In this document: piece by piece, positions 1-8,202 of the stretch
Numbering within the stretch: position 1 is the stretch's first letter
Layout: every line of letters begins with the position of its first letter
The notes under the pieces: generated by a model
Told to the model about the DNA's origin: nothing
The model's database searches: none
Seen by the model: the letters and a program-made list of their open reading frames with translations, nothing else
DNA from: Spirochaetales bacterium
Lineage (GTDB): Bacteria > Spirochaetota > Spirochaetia > DSM-27196 > Alkalispirochaetaceae
Assembly (NCBI GenBank): GCA_028282545.1
Contig: JANQHT010000088.1
Coordinates: forward strand, 21,663 to 85,662
Reading direction: 5' to 3'
DNA: 64,000 nucleotides
Translations under genes and position numbers: made by a program

Positions 1-1
1 C

Positions 2-601
2 CGGGCCGGGGGGGCCGCCTGCGTAATGGGCAATCACGACGACATGTTCCTGCGAAACGTCTTTGCCAATCAGCCCGATTGGTGTCGAAACGCCGGCGTC
101 CCCGGCGATGTGATCTCCGCCGGTACGATACCGGACCCGGTTCGCCCCGCGTTTTTCCGGAACTGGTTCATCCAGGGCGGAAAGGAAACGCTCGCGTCGT
201 ACGGAATCCATTCCCACGACAGGACTCCCTGGGACGTTGACCCGGACGACGTTGCGTTCCTGGCGTCTCTGCCGTTGATCTGGGAGAACGAGCGAGTTGT
301 GGTTACCCACGCCCTTGCGGACGAGAAGCTGTTGACCGCTACGCGCTCAGCGGAATCCCAATGGGACGTGGATGAGGCCGCCCGGGAGATGGTGCTTTGG
401 AACCGCGGTGAGCCGGCCGCGCGGGCCGACCCGGTTCGGACGCACGTGTCCGGACACACCCCGAGGAACACGCCGCTCGTAAGGAGGGAACAGGGGGCCG
501 TCCAGATCGACACGGGCTGTGTGTACGGGAACGCACTCACCGCGTACGATCCGCAGCGGGACCAGTTCATGCAGGTTCGATCCCGTAGGCCCTCGTTTTG
601 A
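2..601 (+). CDS. Metallophosphoesterase (calcineurin-like), 5'-truncated
   Basis: The frame is open from the first bases of the window and the in-window ATG at 26 lies inside a conserved motif, so the gene begins upstream. The visible part contains GNHDD, a later VVTHA histidine and SGHTPRNTPL near the C-terminus, which are the metal-binding blocks of the calcineurin-like phosphoesterase superfamily, in the arrangement seen in PP1/PP2A-like and symmetrical Ap4A-hydrolase-type enzymes. The first metal motifs (GDxHG and GDxxDRG) would be outside the window. Substrate (phosphoprotein or dinucleoside polyphosphate) cannot be decided. It ends 79 bases before the TRAP binding-protein gene. Confidence 0.8.
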   Translation, partial: RAGGAACVMGNHDDMFLRNVFANQPDWCRNAGVPGDVISAGTIPDPVRPAFFRNWFIQGGKETLASYGIHSHDRTPWDVDPDDVAFLASLPLIWENERVVVTHALADEKLLTATRSAESQWDVDEAAREMVLWNRGEPAARADPVRTHVSGHTPRNTPLVRREQGAVQIDTGCVYGNALTAYDPQRDQFMQVRSRRPSF

Positions 602-680
602 TAAGGTCGAACGCAAGAGCATACTTGCCAATGGACGGAAAAACGGAGAAATTATCGGTAGTCCAAAATAGGAGGAGAAG

Positions 681-1691
681 ATGAGAAGACTACTCGCTAC
701 GTTGGTTGTTCTAACCATGGTTGCCGCATTCGTGTTTGCCGGCGGTGAACAGGAAGGGGGCGGAACACGATTCGTGACAATCGGTACCGGCGGCGTGACC
801 GGCGTGTACTACCCGACCGGCGGCGCAATCAGCCGCATGGTGAATGCCAAGAGCGACGAATACAACATTCGCGCCTCCGTTGAGTCCACGGCCGGCAGTG
901 TGTACAACATCAACTCGGTCCTGAACGGTGACCTCGATTTCGGTATCGCCCAGTCTGACCGCCAGTACCAGGCGTCCAACGGTCTTGCGGAATGGGAAGC
1001 CACCGGCGCCCAGGAGGACCTTCGATCGGTATTCAGCATCCATCCCGAGTCGATTACGCTGATTGCCGCTGCCGAGACGGGCGCGGAATCGATAGCCGAC
1101 TTGGCGGGTCTGCGCGTCAACATCGGGAACCCCGGCTCCGGCCAGTTGCAGAACAGCATCGACGCCCTCGAAGCGGTCGGCATCGACGTGGAGAACGACA
1201 TCCAGGCCGAGCAGGTCAAGGCGGTTGAGGCGCCGGGCTTGCTGCAGGACGGTCGGTTGGACGCGTTCTTCTACACCGTGGGCCATCCCAACGGAAATAT
1301 CCTGGAAGCGACAAGCGGCCGCATCCCCGTGAAAATCCTTGACATCACCGGTCCCGGTATCGACGATCTGCTCTCGCGGCTTCCCTACTACGCGCCCGCT
1401 TCGATTCCGGCCGCGCTGTACCCGCAGTCCGCAAATACCGCCGATGCCCGGACATTCGGCGTAAAGGCTACCCTGGTAACCGCGGCATCGGTTCCGGAAG
1501 ACGTGGTCTACGCGATTACCAAAGAGGTTTTCGAGAACTTTGAGGACTTCAAGTCGCTCCACCCGGCGTATCAGGTGCTTACCCCGGAAAGCATGCTCCA
1601 GGGCCTTTCGGCGCCGCTCCACGACGGAGCGATCCGTTACTACGAAGAAGCGGGTATGATCGGAATGATCAACCCCGAGCTGCTTCCATAA
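681..1691 (+). CDS. TAXI-family TRAP transporter substrate-binding protein
   Basis: Periplasmic solute receptor of a tripartite ATP-independent periplasmic transporter. Residues 1 to about 20 form a signal peptide ending VFA, with the mature protein starting GGEQE, a style common in spirochaetal binding proteins; there is no lipobox cysteine. The following IGTGGVTGVYYPTGGAI block is characteristic of the TAXI (TRAP-associated extracytoplasmic immunogenic) family, and the 336-aa length is normal. A strong Shine-Dalgarno (aggagg) precedes the ATG. The fused membrane subunit follows at 1774 beyond an intrinsic terminator. TAXI proteins often bind small carboxylates or amino acids such as glutamate; the substrate here is not visible. 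Confidence 0.93.
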   Translation: MRRLLATLVVLTMVAAFVFAGGEQEGGGTRFVTIGTGGVTGVYYPTGGAISRMVNAKSDEYNIRASVESTAGSVYNINSVLNGDLDFGIAQSDRQYQASNGLAEWEATGAQEDLRSVFSIHPESITLIAAAETGAESIADLAGLRVNIGNPGSGQLQNSIDALEAVGIDVENDIQAEQVKAVEAPGLLQDGRLDAFFYTVGHPNGNILEATSGRIPVKILDITGPGIDDLLSRLPYYAPASIPAALYPQSANTADARTFGVKATLVTAASVPEDVVYAITKEVFENFEDFKSLHPAYQVLTPESMLQGLSAPLHDGAIRYYEEAGMIGMINPELLP

Positions 1692-1709
1692 CCGGAGCGT
1701 AGATTAGCG

Positions 1710-1744
1710 ACCGGACCGGCGTGGCGGCCGGTCCGGTTTTTTTT
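1710..1744 (+). terminator. Intrinsic terminator inside the TRAP operon
   Basis: An 11-bp GC-rich stem (1710-1720 with 1727-1737) closes a 6-base loop and runs into eight T residues (1737-1744). It lies between the binding-protein gene and the permease gene, so it probably lets most transcripts stop after the abundant receptor while some read through to the membrane subunit. Confidence 0.85.
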
Positions 1745-1773
1745 ATCAGGCCGACCAAAGGACCGTGGTGTAG

Positions 1774-3813
1774 ATGTCTGACAAGAACAACGAGTACGAA
1801 CAGTTCCTAGACCAGGAAACGGGCGTAACCCGGTCGGCACCGGGTTTCCACAACACCGTCATCGTTATTCTGAGTCTCGCCTGGGCACTCTTCCAGCTCT
1901 CCCTGCCCCGTTTTGTCATTCTCGACAGCGTAACCATCAGGGCGATCCACCTGGCGTTTGCCATGGCGCTCGTATTCCTGGGGGTACCCTTCACTAAAAA
2001 GAACACGCGGGAAATTCCGTTCCTTCACTCCACGGTACGGACCCCCGCGATCGACTATCTCATCGCGATCGCCGGTGCCTTTGCGGCCCTCTACATCGTG
2101 CTCGATTGGCAGGGAATTACCACGCGCCTTGGAATGCCCATTTCGCGCGACGTCGTATTGAGCGTGTTCCTCATCGTTCTGCTCTTTGACGCATCACGGC
2201 GCGGCATCGGTATTCCAATGGTGGTCATCGCCGTCCTGTTCACGATCTACGCCTTTTTCGGGCCCTACATGCCGGGCATCCTCGCCTTTCGGGGCGTGAG
2301 CGTCACCAAGTACATCAGCCAGATCGTTCTATCCACGGAGGGTATCTACGGGATACCCCTCGATGTTTCGGCGCGAACCGTATACCTCTTTGTTCTTTTC
2401 GGTGCAATGCTCGAGCGTTTTGGCGCGGGCCAGTTTTTTAACGACCTCGCCATTTCACTTCTGGGCCGCTTCAAGGGGGGGCCGGCAAAAGCGGCCGTCG
2501 TCTCAAGCGGCTTCACCGGGCTTGTCAGCGGCTCCAGCATCGCCAACGTGGTTACCACGGGAACGTTTACGATTCCCCTGATGAAGAAGGTGGGCTACCC
2601 GGGAAAAACTGCAGCGGCCACCGAGGTTGCGGCGAGCACCAACGGTCAGCTCATGCCGCCGATTATGGGTGCCGCCGCCTTTATTATCGCCGAGTACCTG
2701 GCGATGTCCTATTTCGACGTTATCCGGGCGGCAATCGTACCCGCCGTTGTGAGTTACATCGCGCTTTTCTACATCACGCACCTGGAAGCGAGCAAACTCG
2801 ATCTCCGCGGGCTGCCGCCGGAGGACGTTCCCCGGTTTTCCTCTGTGTTGGCCCGGGGCTACCACCATTTGATTCCCCTGATGATGCTCATATGGGAACT
2901 TGCCGTTCTGCGACGATCCCCAAACTTGGCGGTCTTCAACGCGATCCTCACCCTGCTGGCGATCTACCTTGTGCGGGAGACCTGGATTGCGTTCCGTGCC
3001 AAACGGTCGCTTCTCGACACGTGGAAGGGCGTGGTGCTGCAGACCGGTCGGGGGTTGATCGCGGGCAGCAAAAATATGCTCCCCGTGGCATTGGCGACGG
3101 CCACGGCGGGTATCATCGTGGGCATCGTCAACATGGGAATCGGTTCGATGATCGTTCAGATCGTCGAAACGCTTGCTCGGGGCAACGTCTTTCTCCTACT
3201 GGGAATCACAGCGATCGTGAGCCTGATCATCGGCATGGGGCTGCCCACGACGGCCACGTACATCGTCATGGCGTCGATCACCGTACCGGTGATACTCCAA
3301 CTGGGCGCCGGTATCGGTTTGATCATACCCGCCATCGCCGCGCACCTCTTCTGCTTCTACTTCGGAATTCTCGCCGACGACACACCGCCGGTTGGGCTCG
3401 CCGCCTACGCCGCGGCGGCCATCGCGAAGTCCGACCCGATCCCAACGGGTATCAAGGGCTTTATCTACGATCTCAGAACCGCGGTTATCCCCTTTATGTT
3501 CGTCTTTAACCCGATGCTGCTTCTGATTGGAGTTGATAACTGGGGCCTGGGGCTGCTCGTTTTTGTCGCCGCGATCGGCGGCATGCTCGCCTTCACGAAC
3601 GCGGTGCAAGGATGGGGAATCACCCGGAACAAGTGGTACGACATACCCCTGTTCCTACTGGCTTCGTTCATCTTCTTCCTTCCCGATCGCGCCGCGAACC
3701 TACTTGGTCTCGAATCGGCCAACTACGTGCTCTTCTTCCTGATCGGCGCGGTAGTGTACGCTCTCGCCTTTGGGGTCCAGCGCGTACGGGTCCGCTTCGA
3801 AGCCGCCGCGTAA
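1774..3813 (+). CDS. TRAP transporter fused permease (DctQM type)
   Basis: Inner-membrane component of the TAXI TRAP transporter, driving uptake with an ion gradient. At 679 aa it is a fusion of the small four-helix (DctQ-like) subunit, in roughly the first 170 residues, and the large 12-helix DctM subunit in the rest. It is hydrophobic throughout, with conserved segments such as SGSSIANVVTTGTFTIPLMK and the GMGLPTTATYIV helix, both typical of DctM. Single-chain QM permeases are the normal partner of TAXI receptors. It lies 30 bases after the terminator that follows the receptor gene; its own ribosome-binding site is weak, which fits lower expression. Confidence 0.93.
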   Translation: MSDKNNEYEQFLDQETGVTRSAPGFHNTVIVILSLAWALFQLSLPRFVILDSVTIRAIHLAFAMALVFLGVPFTKKNTREIPFLHSTVRTPAIDYLIAIAGAFAALYIVLDWQGITTRLGMPISRDVVLSVFLIVLLFDASRRGIGIPMVVIAVLFTIYAFFGPYMPGILAFRGVSVTKYISQIVLSTEGIYGIPLDVSARTVYLFVLFGAMLERFGAGQFFNDLAISLLGRFKGGPAKAAVVSSGFTGLVSGSSIANVVTTGTFTIPLMKKVGYPGKTAAATEVAASTNGQLMPPIMGAAAFIIAEYLAMSYFDVIRAAIVPAVVSYIALFYITHLEASKLDLRGLPPEDVPRFSSVLARGYHHLIPLMMLIWELAVLRRSPNLAVFNAILTLLAIYLVRETWIAFRAKRSLLDTWKGVVLQTGRGLIAGSKNMLPVALATATAGIIVGIVNMGIGSMIVQIVETLARGNVFLLLGITAIVSLIIGMGLPTTATYIVMASITVPVILQLGAGIGLIIPAIAAHLFCFYFGILADDTPPVGLAAYAAAAIAKSDPIPTGIKGFIYDLRTAVIPFMFVFNPMLLLIGVDNWGLGLLVFVAAIGGMLAFTNAVQGWGITRNKWYDIPLFLLASFIFFLPDRAANLLGLESANYVLFFLIGAVVYALAFGVQRVRVRFEAAA

Positions 3814-3868
3814 GAGCGTTACGCGCGCTCAGTTCGTGTATTGGTCCACTGTGCACTCCGTATTTCGT

Positions 3869-3896
3869 TTGATTCGGTGTATCATGGGCCTATACT
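3869..3896 (+). promoter_or_regulatory. Sigma-70-like promoter for the 575-aa unknown gene
   Basis: TTGATT (3869-3874), 16-base spacer, TATACT (3891-3896). A start near 3903 would leave a leader of about 16 bases before the ATG at 3919. It sits in the first sizeable gap after the TRAP operon. Confidence 0.6.
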
Positions 3897-3918
3897 ATTA
3901 TTACCGGGATATGGTGCG

Positions 3919-5646
3919 ATGACACCTGACTTTGTTACGTACGACGACAAGCAGCGCGAATCGTTTCTCTCGCAACTGGGGAACTTCTCGCCGGGCGAAC
4001 GCGAACTGTTCCGACAGTTGTGCCGGGCCTGGCAGGAAAAGATCCCGTTTACCCGTTTCTCCGCCATGTCCGGGGTAGACAGTTCCGGCAATTCTGAAAT
4101 CGTCTCGCTCATCAACAAACTCCGGCGCGAACGGATCGGCGTTCTCCGAACAAAGATGGTCGAGGAGAGGCGTTTGCCGGACCACATCGTCCTGGCTACC
4201 CAGAACAGCACGGAGTTCTTCACGGCCCTCGTTGACGAGTACTTCACGGACCTCCATGAGTCGCTGATGAACTCCATGCCTTTGGAGTCGGTGGTGCAGC
4301 AGGAAGTATCGCGAATTCCGCGGGAGTCCGTTGAACCGGTAGACGTAGAGACGCTTTCCGAATACGTCTCTGAACGCAGGAAGAGCGACAAGATCCTCCG
4401 CGTAGCCGCGATCAACGAGGACGCTCTCCTGATTACGCAGGTCAACCTCAAGAGCTTTGTCAGTTTTGCTATCCTCAAACTGCGCTTCTACTTCTCCAAT
4501 CCCAATCTTCTCGGGGCGGTCGCGAAACTGCGCGGAAGCAGTTTGCTGGAGCTAAAGAAGCTCGTATCCGGGAAGGATCCCACGTTCTGGCTGGAACTGA
4601 CCAAAACGATCGACGAACATCGCACGGAGTTGATATCGTCGCGCAACCTTTCGGTGGAAACGGGGTTCTTCCACGCAGCTACCCTGCTGCGCCGGTTCGT
4701 CGAGAGCCAGATCCACGCCGCGAACGTGAAGAGACAGGAGCGGGAGGAACGCGATCTGGACCTCAAAGCGGTTGCACTGGCCATCAAAGAGGACCCCGAT
4801 GTTTTCGTGGATCAGATGGAAGTCACGCGCGTCTTGGACAATCAGCGCGAGAAATACGGCGATGAGTTCGAGAGGTTCCGTGAAGAGTTCTACGAACGAT
4901 ACGTCAAGGCGCGTGAACGCAATTCCCTGCCTGAAGTGATCCTCATGAGCAACCGGTACATTCACCGGGACAACGTCTTCCCGACGTTCATCGGGAGTTT
5001 TAAGGACCTGGAACCGGCGTTGAGGGCGCACTACCGGGCACTCATGGTGCGCCAGCTCAAGAGCAGCCAAGGGAATCCGGTGTTTTTCAGCCTTGACAAC
5101 CTGGATGAATCGATCACGAACGAGGTTGCCCAGCGTGATCCCCTCATCGGCGCGCTTATGCAAAAACCGGCGATTCTGGCGGAAGCGCTCATTTACCACG
5201 CCAAGAAAAACAAGCTTGTCAAGACCGTTGCAGACATAAAACATCGCCTGGCGCTCTATTTCGACCCGGCCTCTTTGAAACCGTTGCGACCCCACCAGTG
5301 GTTCGGAATACGCCTCACAGAGGTGTTTGACGCCGCCTTCGACGAACTGCCCATTATCAGGCGTATATGGATGCGGATTACCGGCAAACACAAAAACCTG
5401 AAGAAGCTCTTTGCGGGTCGTTCCGAAGCGCTCCCCGTACCGGTGATACCAAAACCCGCTCCGGCACGATCAAACCGCGATTTCGAGCGCGACGAGCGAC
5501 GAGAACGGCCCCGCCGTCGCCCCCAGTCTCGACGCCCGGCCCCTCATAGGACGCGCTCGGCGCCGCCGACAAAATCCAAAGAATACACACAGAAACAGGT
5601 AGACTCCGCCTGGGAGTCTTTTGGCCAGACCCTGAGCGATGACTGA
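3919..5646 (+). CDS. Unrecognised cytoplasmic protein with basic Arg/Pro-rich tail
   Basis: I do not recognise the family. The start at 3919 (MTPDFVTYDD) is chosen because a good promoter ends at 3896; the longer open frame from 3841 would place its start upstream of that promoter. The 575-aa product has no signal peptide or transmembrane segment. It is rich in charged helices, with a likely coiled-coil stretch of alternating Arg/Glu around residues 260-350. The last 80 or so residues are a low-complexity Arg/Pro/Ser tail, suggesting nucleic-acid or acidic-partner binding. Its 3' end overlaps the start of the FAD enzyme by 8 bases, so the two are probably translated together. Confidence 0.75.
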   Translation: MTPDFVTYDDKQRESFLSQLGNFSPGERELFRQLCRAWQEKIPFTRFSAMSGVDSSGNSEIVSLINKLRRERIGVLRTKMVEERRLPDHIVLATQNSTEFFTALVDEYFTDLHESLMNSMPLESVVQQEVSRIPRESVEPVDVETLSEYVSERRKSDKILRVAAINEDALLITQVNLKSFVSFAILKLRFYFSNPNLLGAVAKLRGSSLLELKKLVSGKDPTFWLELTKTIDEHRTELISSRNLSVETGFFHAATLLRRFVESQIHAANVKRQEREERDLDLKAVALAIKEDPDVFVDQMEVTRVLDNQREKYGDEFERFREEFYERYVKARERNSLPEVILMSNRYIHRDNVFPTFIGSFKDLEPALRAHYRALMVRQLKSSQGNPVFFSLDNLDESITNEVAQRDPLIGALMQKPAILAEALIYHAKKNKLVKTVADIKHRLALYFDPASLKPLRPHQWFGIRLTEVFDAAFDELPIIRRIWMRITGKHKNLKKLFAGRSEALPVPVIPKPAPARSNRDFERDERRERPRRRPQSRRPAPHRTRSAPPTKSKEYTQKQVDSAWESFGQTLSDD

Positions 5647-6829
5647 CTCGCCCTTCGGATGGGCGATAGTAGGAACCGGCATCCACGGATCGTTCCTCGT
5701 ACGGACAATGGTGGAGGACCTCGGCATATCCCCCGGTTCGATCGTCGCTTTTGACCCGCACAGCGAGCCCTTGGCGCTTTGGCGGCGGCGCTCACGGAAC
5801 ATCATGATGACCCATCTTCGATCGCCGGCGAGCCACGGCTTGCACACCGATTTCCGTACGATCCGGCGATTCGCAACAGCCCGGGGCCGAACGGACTTCA
5901 CCCTGCCCTATCACCGGCCGTCGGCAGAGCTGTTTGACGATCACGCCCGCACCGTCCTGGCGGACACATGGTCTCGCGTGGCGCGCCGGGTCGAATCGGT
6001 TCGTGCCGTCTTTCCCGTTTCCGGCGGCTACGTCCTCAGTGGTGAATCGACCGAGGCGACCGCGAAACGCGTCATTCTCGCCCCGGGACAACCGGCGCCC
6101 CGCGTTCCCGAATGGGCGGCCGCCGGAGGCGTCTCGATTCCCCATATCTATGACGACGGCTTTGACGTATCGCGCTTTTTGACCGCCTCATCGGCGGCCA
6201 TTGTCGGCGGCGGCTTGGGCGCCGTTACGCTGGCCGTTACCGCGGCGGAGCGAGGCTGCAAGACGACACTGATCACCCGCGACCCCCGTACGGTGCACTA
6301 CTTCGACAGCGACCCCGGCTATATCGGGCCGCGATGCGGTCCACGCTTTGCCGCCATACGGAGGTGCCGGGACCGCCGTGAGCTGATTCGGGCCGCCCGG
6401 CGAACGGGCTCGGTCCCCCCCGACGCTGAGCAGCGCCTGACGGCGGCGATCCGGGCCGGCGCCGTTTCCGAGGTCCGCGACGAAGTGGTCGATAGAGTCA
6501 ACGCACCAGGTCGGGTCGAACTAATCGGGAGAAGCGGCCGTTACGGCCCCTTTGAACGAGTGGTACTGGCCACGGGATTTGCCGACGCCCCACCCGCGGG
6601 CGCACTTATTCGGCAGATCGCGCGTGCCACCGGCGCGCGCCTCGCTCCGGACGGCTTCCCCCTGGTGGACGAATCGCTGCAGTGGACAATGGACCTCTAC
6701 GTATCCGGAGCTCTTGCGGAACTGACCGTAGGTCCGCCGGCGCGGAATATCATCGGCGCCCACCTGGCGGCGCGACGCATGTTCGGGGCTTACCCTTCGA
6801 GTACTTCCAGTTCTTCCTGTGAAGCCTGA
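5639..6829 (+). CDS. FAD/NAD(P)-binding oxidoreductase, N-hydroxylase/flavin-monooxygenase-like
   Basis: A 396-aa two-dinucleotide-fold flavoprotein. The N-terminus (AIVGTGIHGSFLVRTM, near residues 9-24) is a Rossmann GxGxxG FAD site and a second one, AAIVGGGLGAVTLA, lies near residue 185. A VVLATGF block near residue 300 is the ATG motif common in flavin monooxygenases and lysine/ornithine N-hydroxylases. The family assignment is by fold; the substrate is unknown. Its start overlaps the preceding unknown gene by 8 bases and its 3' end overlaps the convergent cyclase gene by 40 bases. No siderophore genes are nearby, so a siderophore role is not supported. Confidence 0.75.
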   Translation: MTDSPFGWAIVGTGIHGSFLVRTMVEDLGISPGSIVAFDPHSEPLALWRRRSRNIMMTHLRSPASHGLHTDFRTIRRFATARGRTDFTLPYHRPSAELFDDHARTVLADTWSRVARRVESVRAVFPVSGGYVLSGESTEATAKRVILAPGQPAPRVPEWAAAGGVSIPHIYDDGFDVSRFLTASSAAIVGGGLGAVTLAVTAAERGCKTTLITRDPRTVHYFDSDPGYIGPRCGPRFAAIRRCRDRRELIRAARRTGSVPPDAEQRLTAAIRAGAVSEVRDEVVDRVNAPGRVELIGRSGRYGPFERVVLATGFADAPPAGALIRQIARATGARLAPDGFPLVDESLQWTMDLYVSGALAELTVGPPARNIIGAHLAARRMFGAYPSSTSSSSCEA

Positions 6830-8202
6830 TACTCGAGTATGGCCCCCCGAAAACTCTCGAACACCATCGGGTAGACAACGTTGAAGAAGTAAGCTCGTTG
6901 GGCCATTTCCGACTTGATTGACTCGTAGTACTTGATGTGTTCCGTCCTGACCAGGTCAACGTAGTGGACAAAATCCGAGTAGGGAATAAACTCCGGCAGT
7001 TCCGCGGTACTCTGTTTTATGATGTCCTGGTAGCGTCCCAGGCGATTCATTAACTCAAAGATCGGGATATCCGCTGCGAGCCGGCGCTCTACCGCCTGGG
7101 CGTCGCCGTTCGCTTCCGCCACCATCTGTTCATAGCGCTTTGGGTACATCAGCTCGAAACTGTTCGACAGCCGGAAGTGGATGCCGATCCCGACGAGCGC
7201 TTCCTCGATCGCCTCTATGACGTACTGGTTCCCGCGATAGTACTCCATCATTTCGACGATCATGTTTGCCCCGATTCGCCCGTGTTCCAGTAGAGCGACA
7301 CACTGCTTTGCGATCTGTTCCGGTAGTTCCGGATTCACCTGGACGCTGTACGTGCAAAAGCTTGCGTTCTTCTTGTCCTTGAGATCAACGCGTTTTTGGC
7401 TGAAGACCTCTTCTTCCTGGATTTTGGCGTAGCGACTTCCCAGAGCGGCAGCTTCCCGTCGGAAACGCTCGTAGTACTCGGTGGCAATGCCGTTCTCTTT
7501 AAGAATATCGTAATACGGACCGGCGATCCGCAATCCGCCCACCGGCGCCGTTGACTCCATCCGTTTCGCGTCGATCACCGGGAGCCCTATGACGTCCCAC
7601 TGGCGTGCCCCTTCGGGTCCAAAGTTCCCGATCGTTACCTCACCCAGATTCGCGCCGATTCGGATGCGAACCTGAAACATGGCGGTCATCGTGGAAGAGA
7701 GTTCCGAGTCGCTCCTGAGACGCTGAACGATCTTGAACGCCTGTTCAAGGGCCGCCCTGTCCGTGTGTGTGGCGGCATCGTCGAGGAAACGCGAATCCGC
7801 CTGGTTGAAACGGACCGCCACGCGCTGCATCTCCACGCACGTATAAAAGAGCTCCCGCGCGATATAGAGGCGCGTTTCCGCCGGATCCTCGCTGTTCCGA
7901 ACTTTCGGATCGATCAGTCCCCCGTAGTGAAACATGAGGGAATCGCCCTCGATTTTGTTCAGGTATCCGCCGTGTTTTCGGAGAACGCTGTTGAACGCGG
8001 TGTACAGCCCGTTCAGGACGAGCTGGTTTTCCTTCGGCGTCAGGAATTTGGACAGGAACGTGTAGTCGGCAATGTCTATGAACCCGATCCCGATATCTAC
8101 TTCTTCGCTGTCTTCCGGGATGCCGCCGAATTCGAGTATCGCATCGACGAGCTGTTTTGGGAGATAGAAGTCCTCAATGCGTTCCCGTAATCGGTCGCTC
8201 AT
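6790..8202 (-). CDS. Class III adenylate/guanylate cyclase domain protein
   Basis: A 470-aa soluble protein with an N-terminal class III nucleotide cyclase domain (about residues 35-260). The metal-binding aspartates are visible in GFIDIADYTFLS (Asp43) and KIEGDSLMFHYGG (Asp87). A later block, IGANLGEVTIGNFGPEGARQ, matches the conserved second half of the fold. The C-terminal 200 residues are helical and unassigned. There is no membrane segment or recognised sensor domain, so input may come from the C-terminal region. The ATG overlaps the ligA stop codon by four bases (8199-8202), so it is translationally coupled to DNA ligase. Whether it makes cAMP or cGMP cannot be read with certainty. Confidence 0.88.
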   Translation of the reverse strand: MSDRLRERIEDFYLPKQLVDAILEFGGIPEDSEEVDIGIGFIDIADYTFLSKFLTPKENQLVLNGLYTAFNSVLRKHGGYLNKIEGDSLMFHYGGLIDPKVRNSEDPAETRLYIARELFYTCVEMQRVAVRFNQADSRFLDDAATHTDRAALEQAFKIVQRLRSDSELSSTMTAMFQVRIRIGANLGEVTIGNFGPEGARQWDVIGLPVIDAKRMESTAPVGGLRIAGPYYDILKENGIATEYYERFRREAAALGSRYAKIQEEEVFSQKRVDLKDKKNASFCTYSVQVNPELPEQIAKQCVALLEHGRIGANMIVEMMEYYRGNQYVIEAIEEALVGIGIHFRLSNSFELMYPKRYEQMVAEANGDAQAVERRLAADIPIFELMNRLGRYQDIIKQSTAELPEFIPYSDFVHYVDLVRTEHIKYYESIKSEMAQRAYFFNVVYPMVFESFRGAILEYQASQEELEVLEG

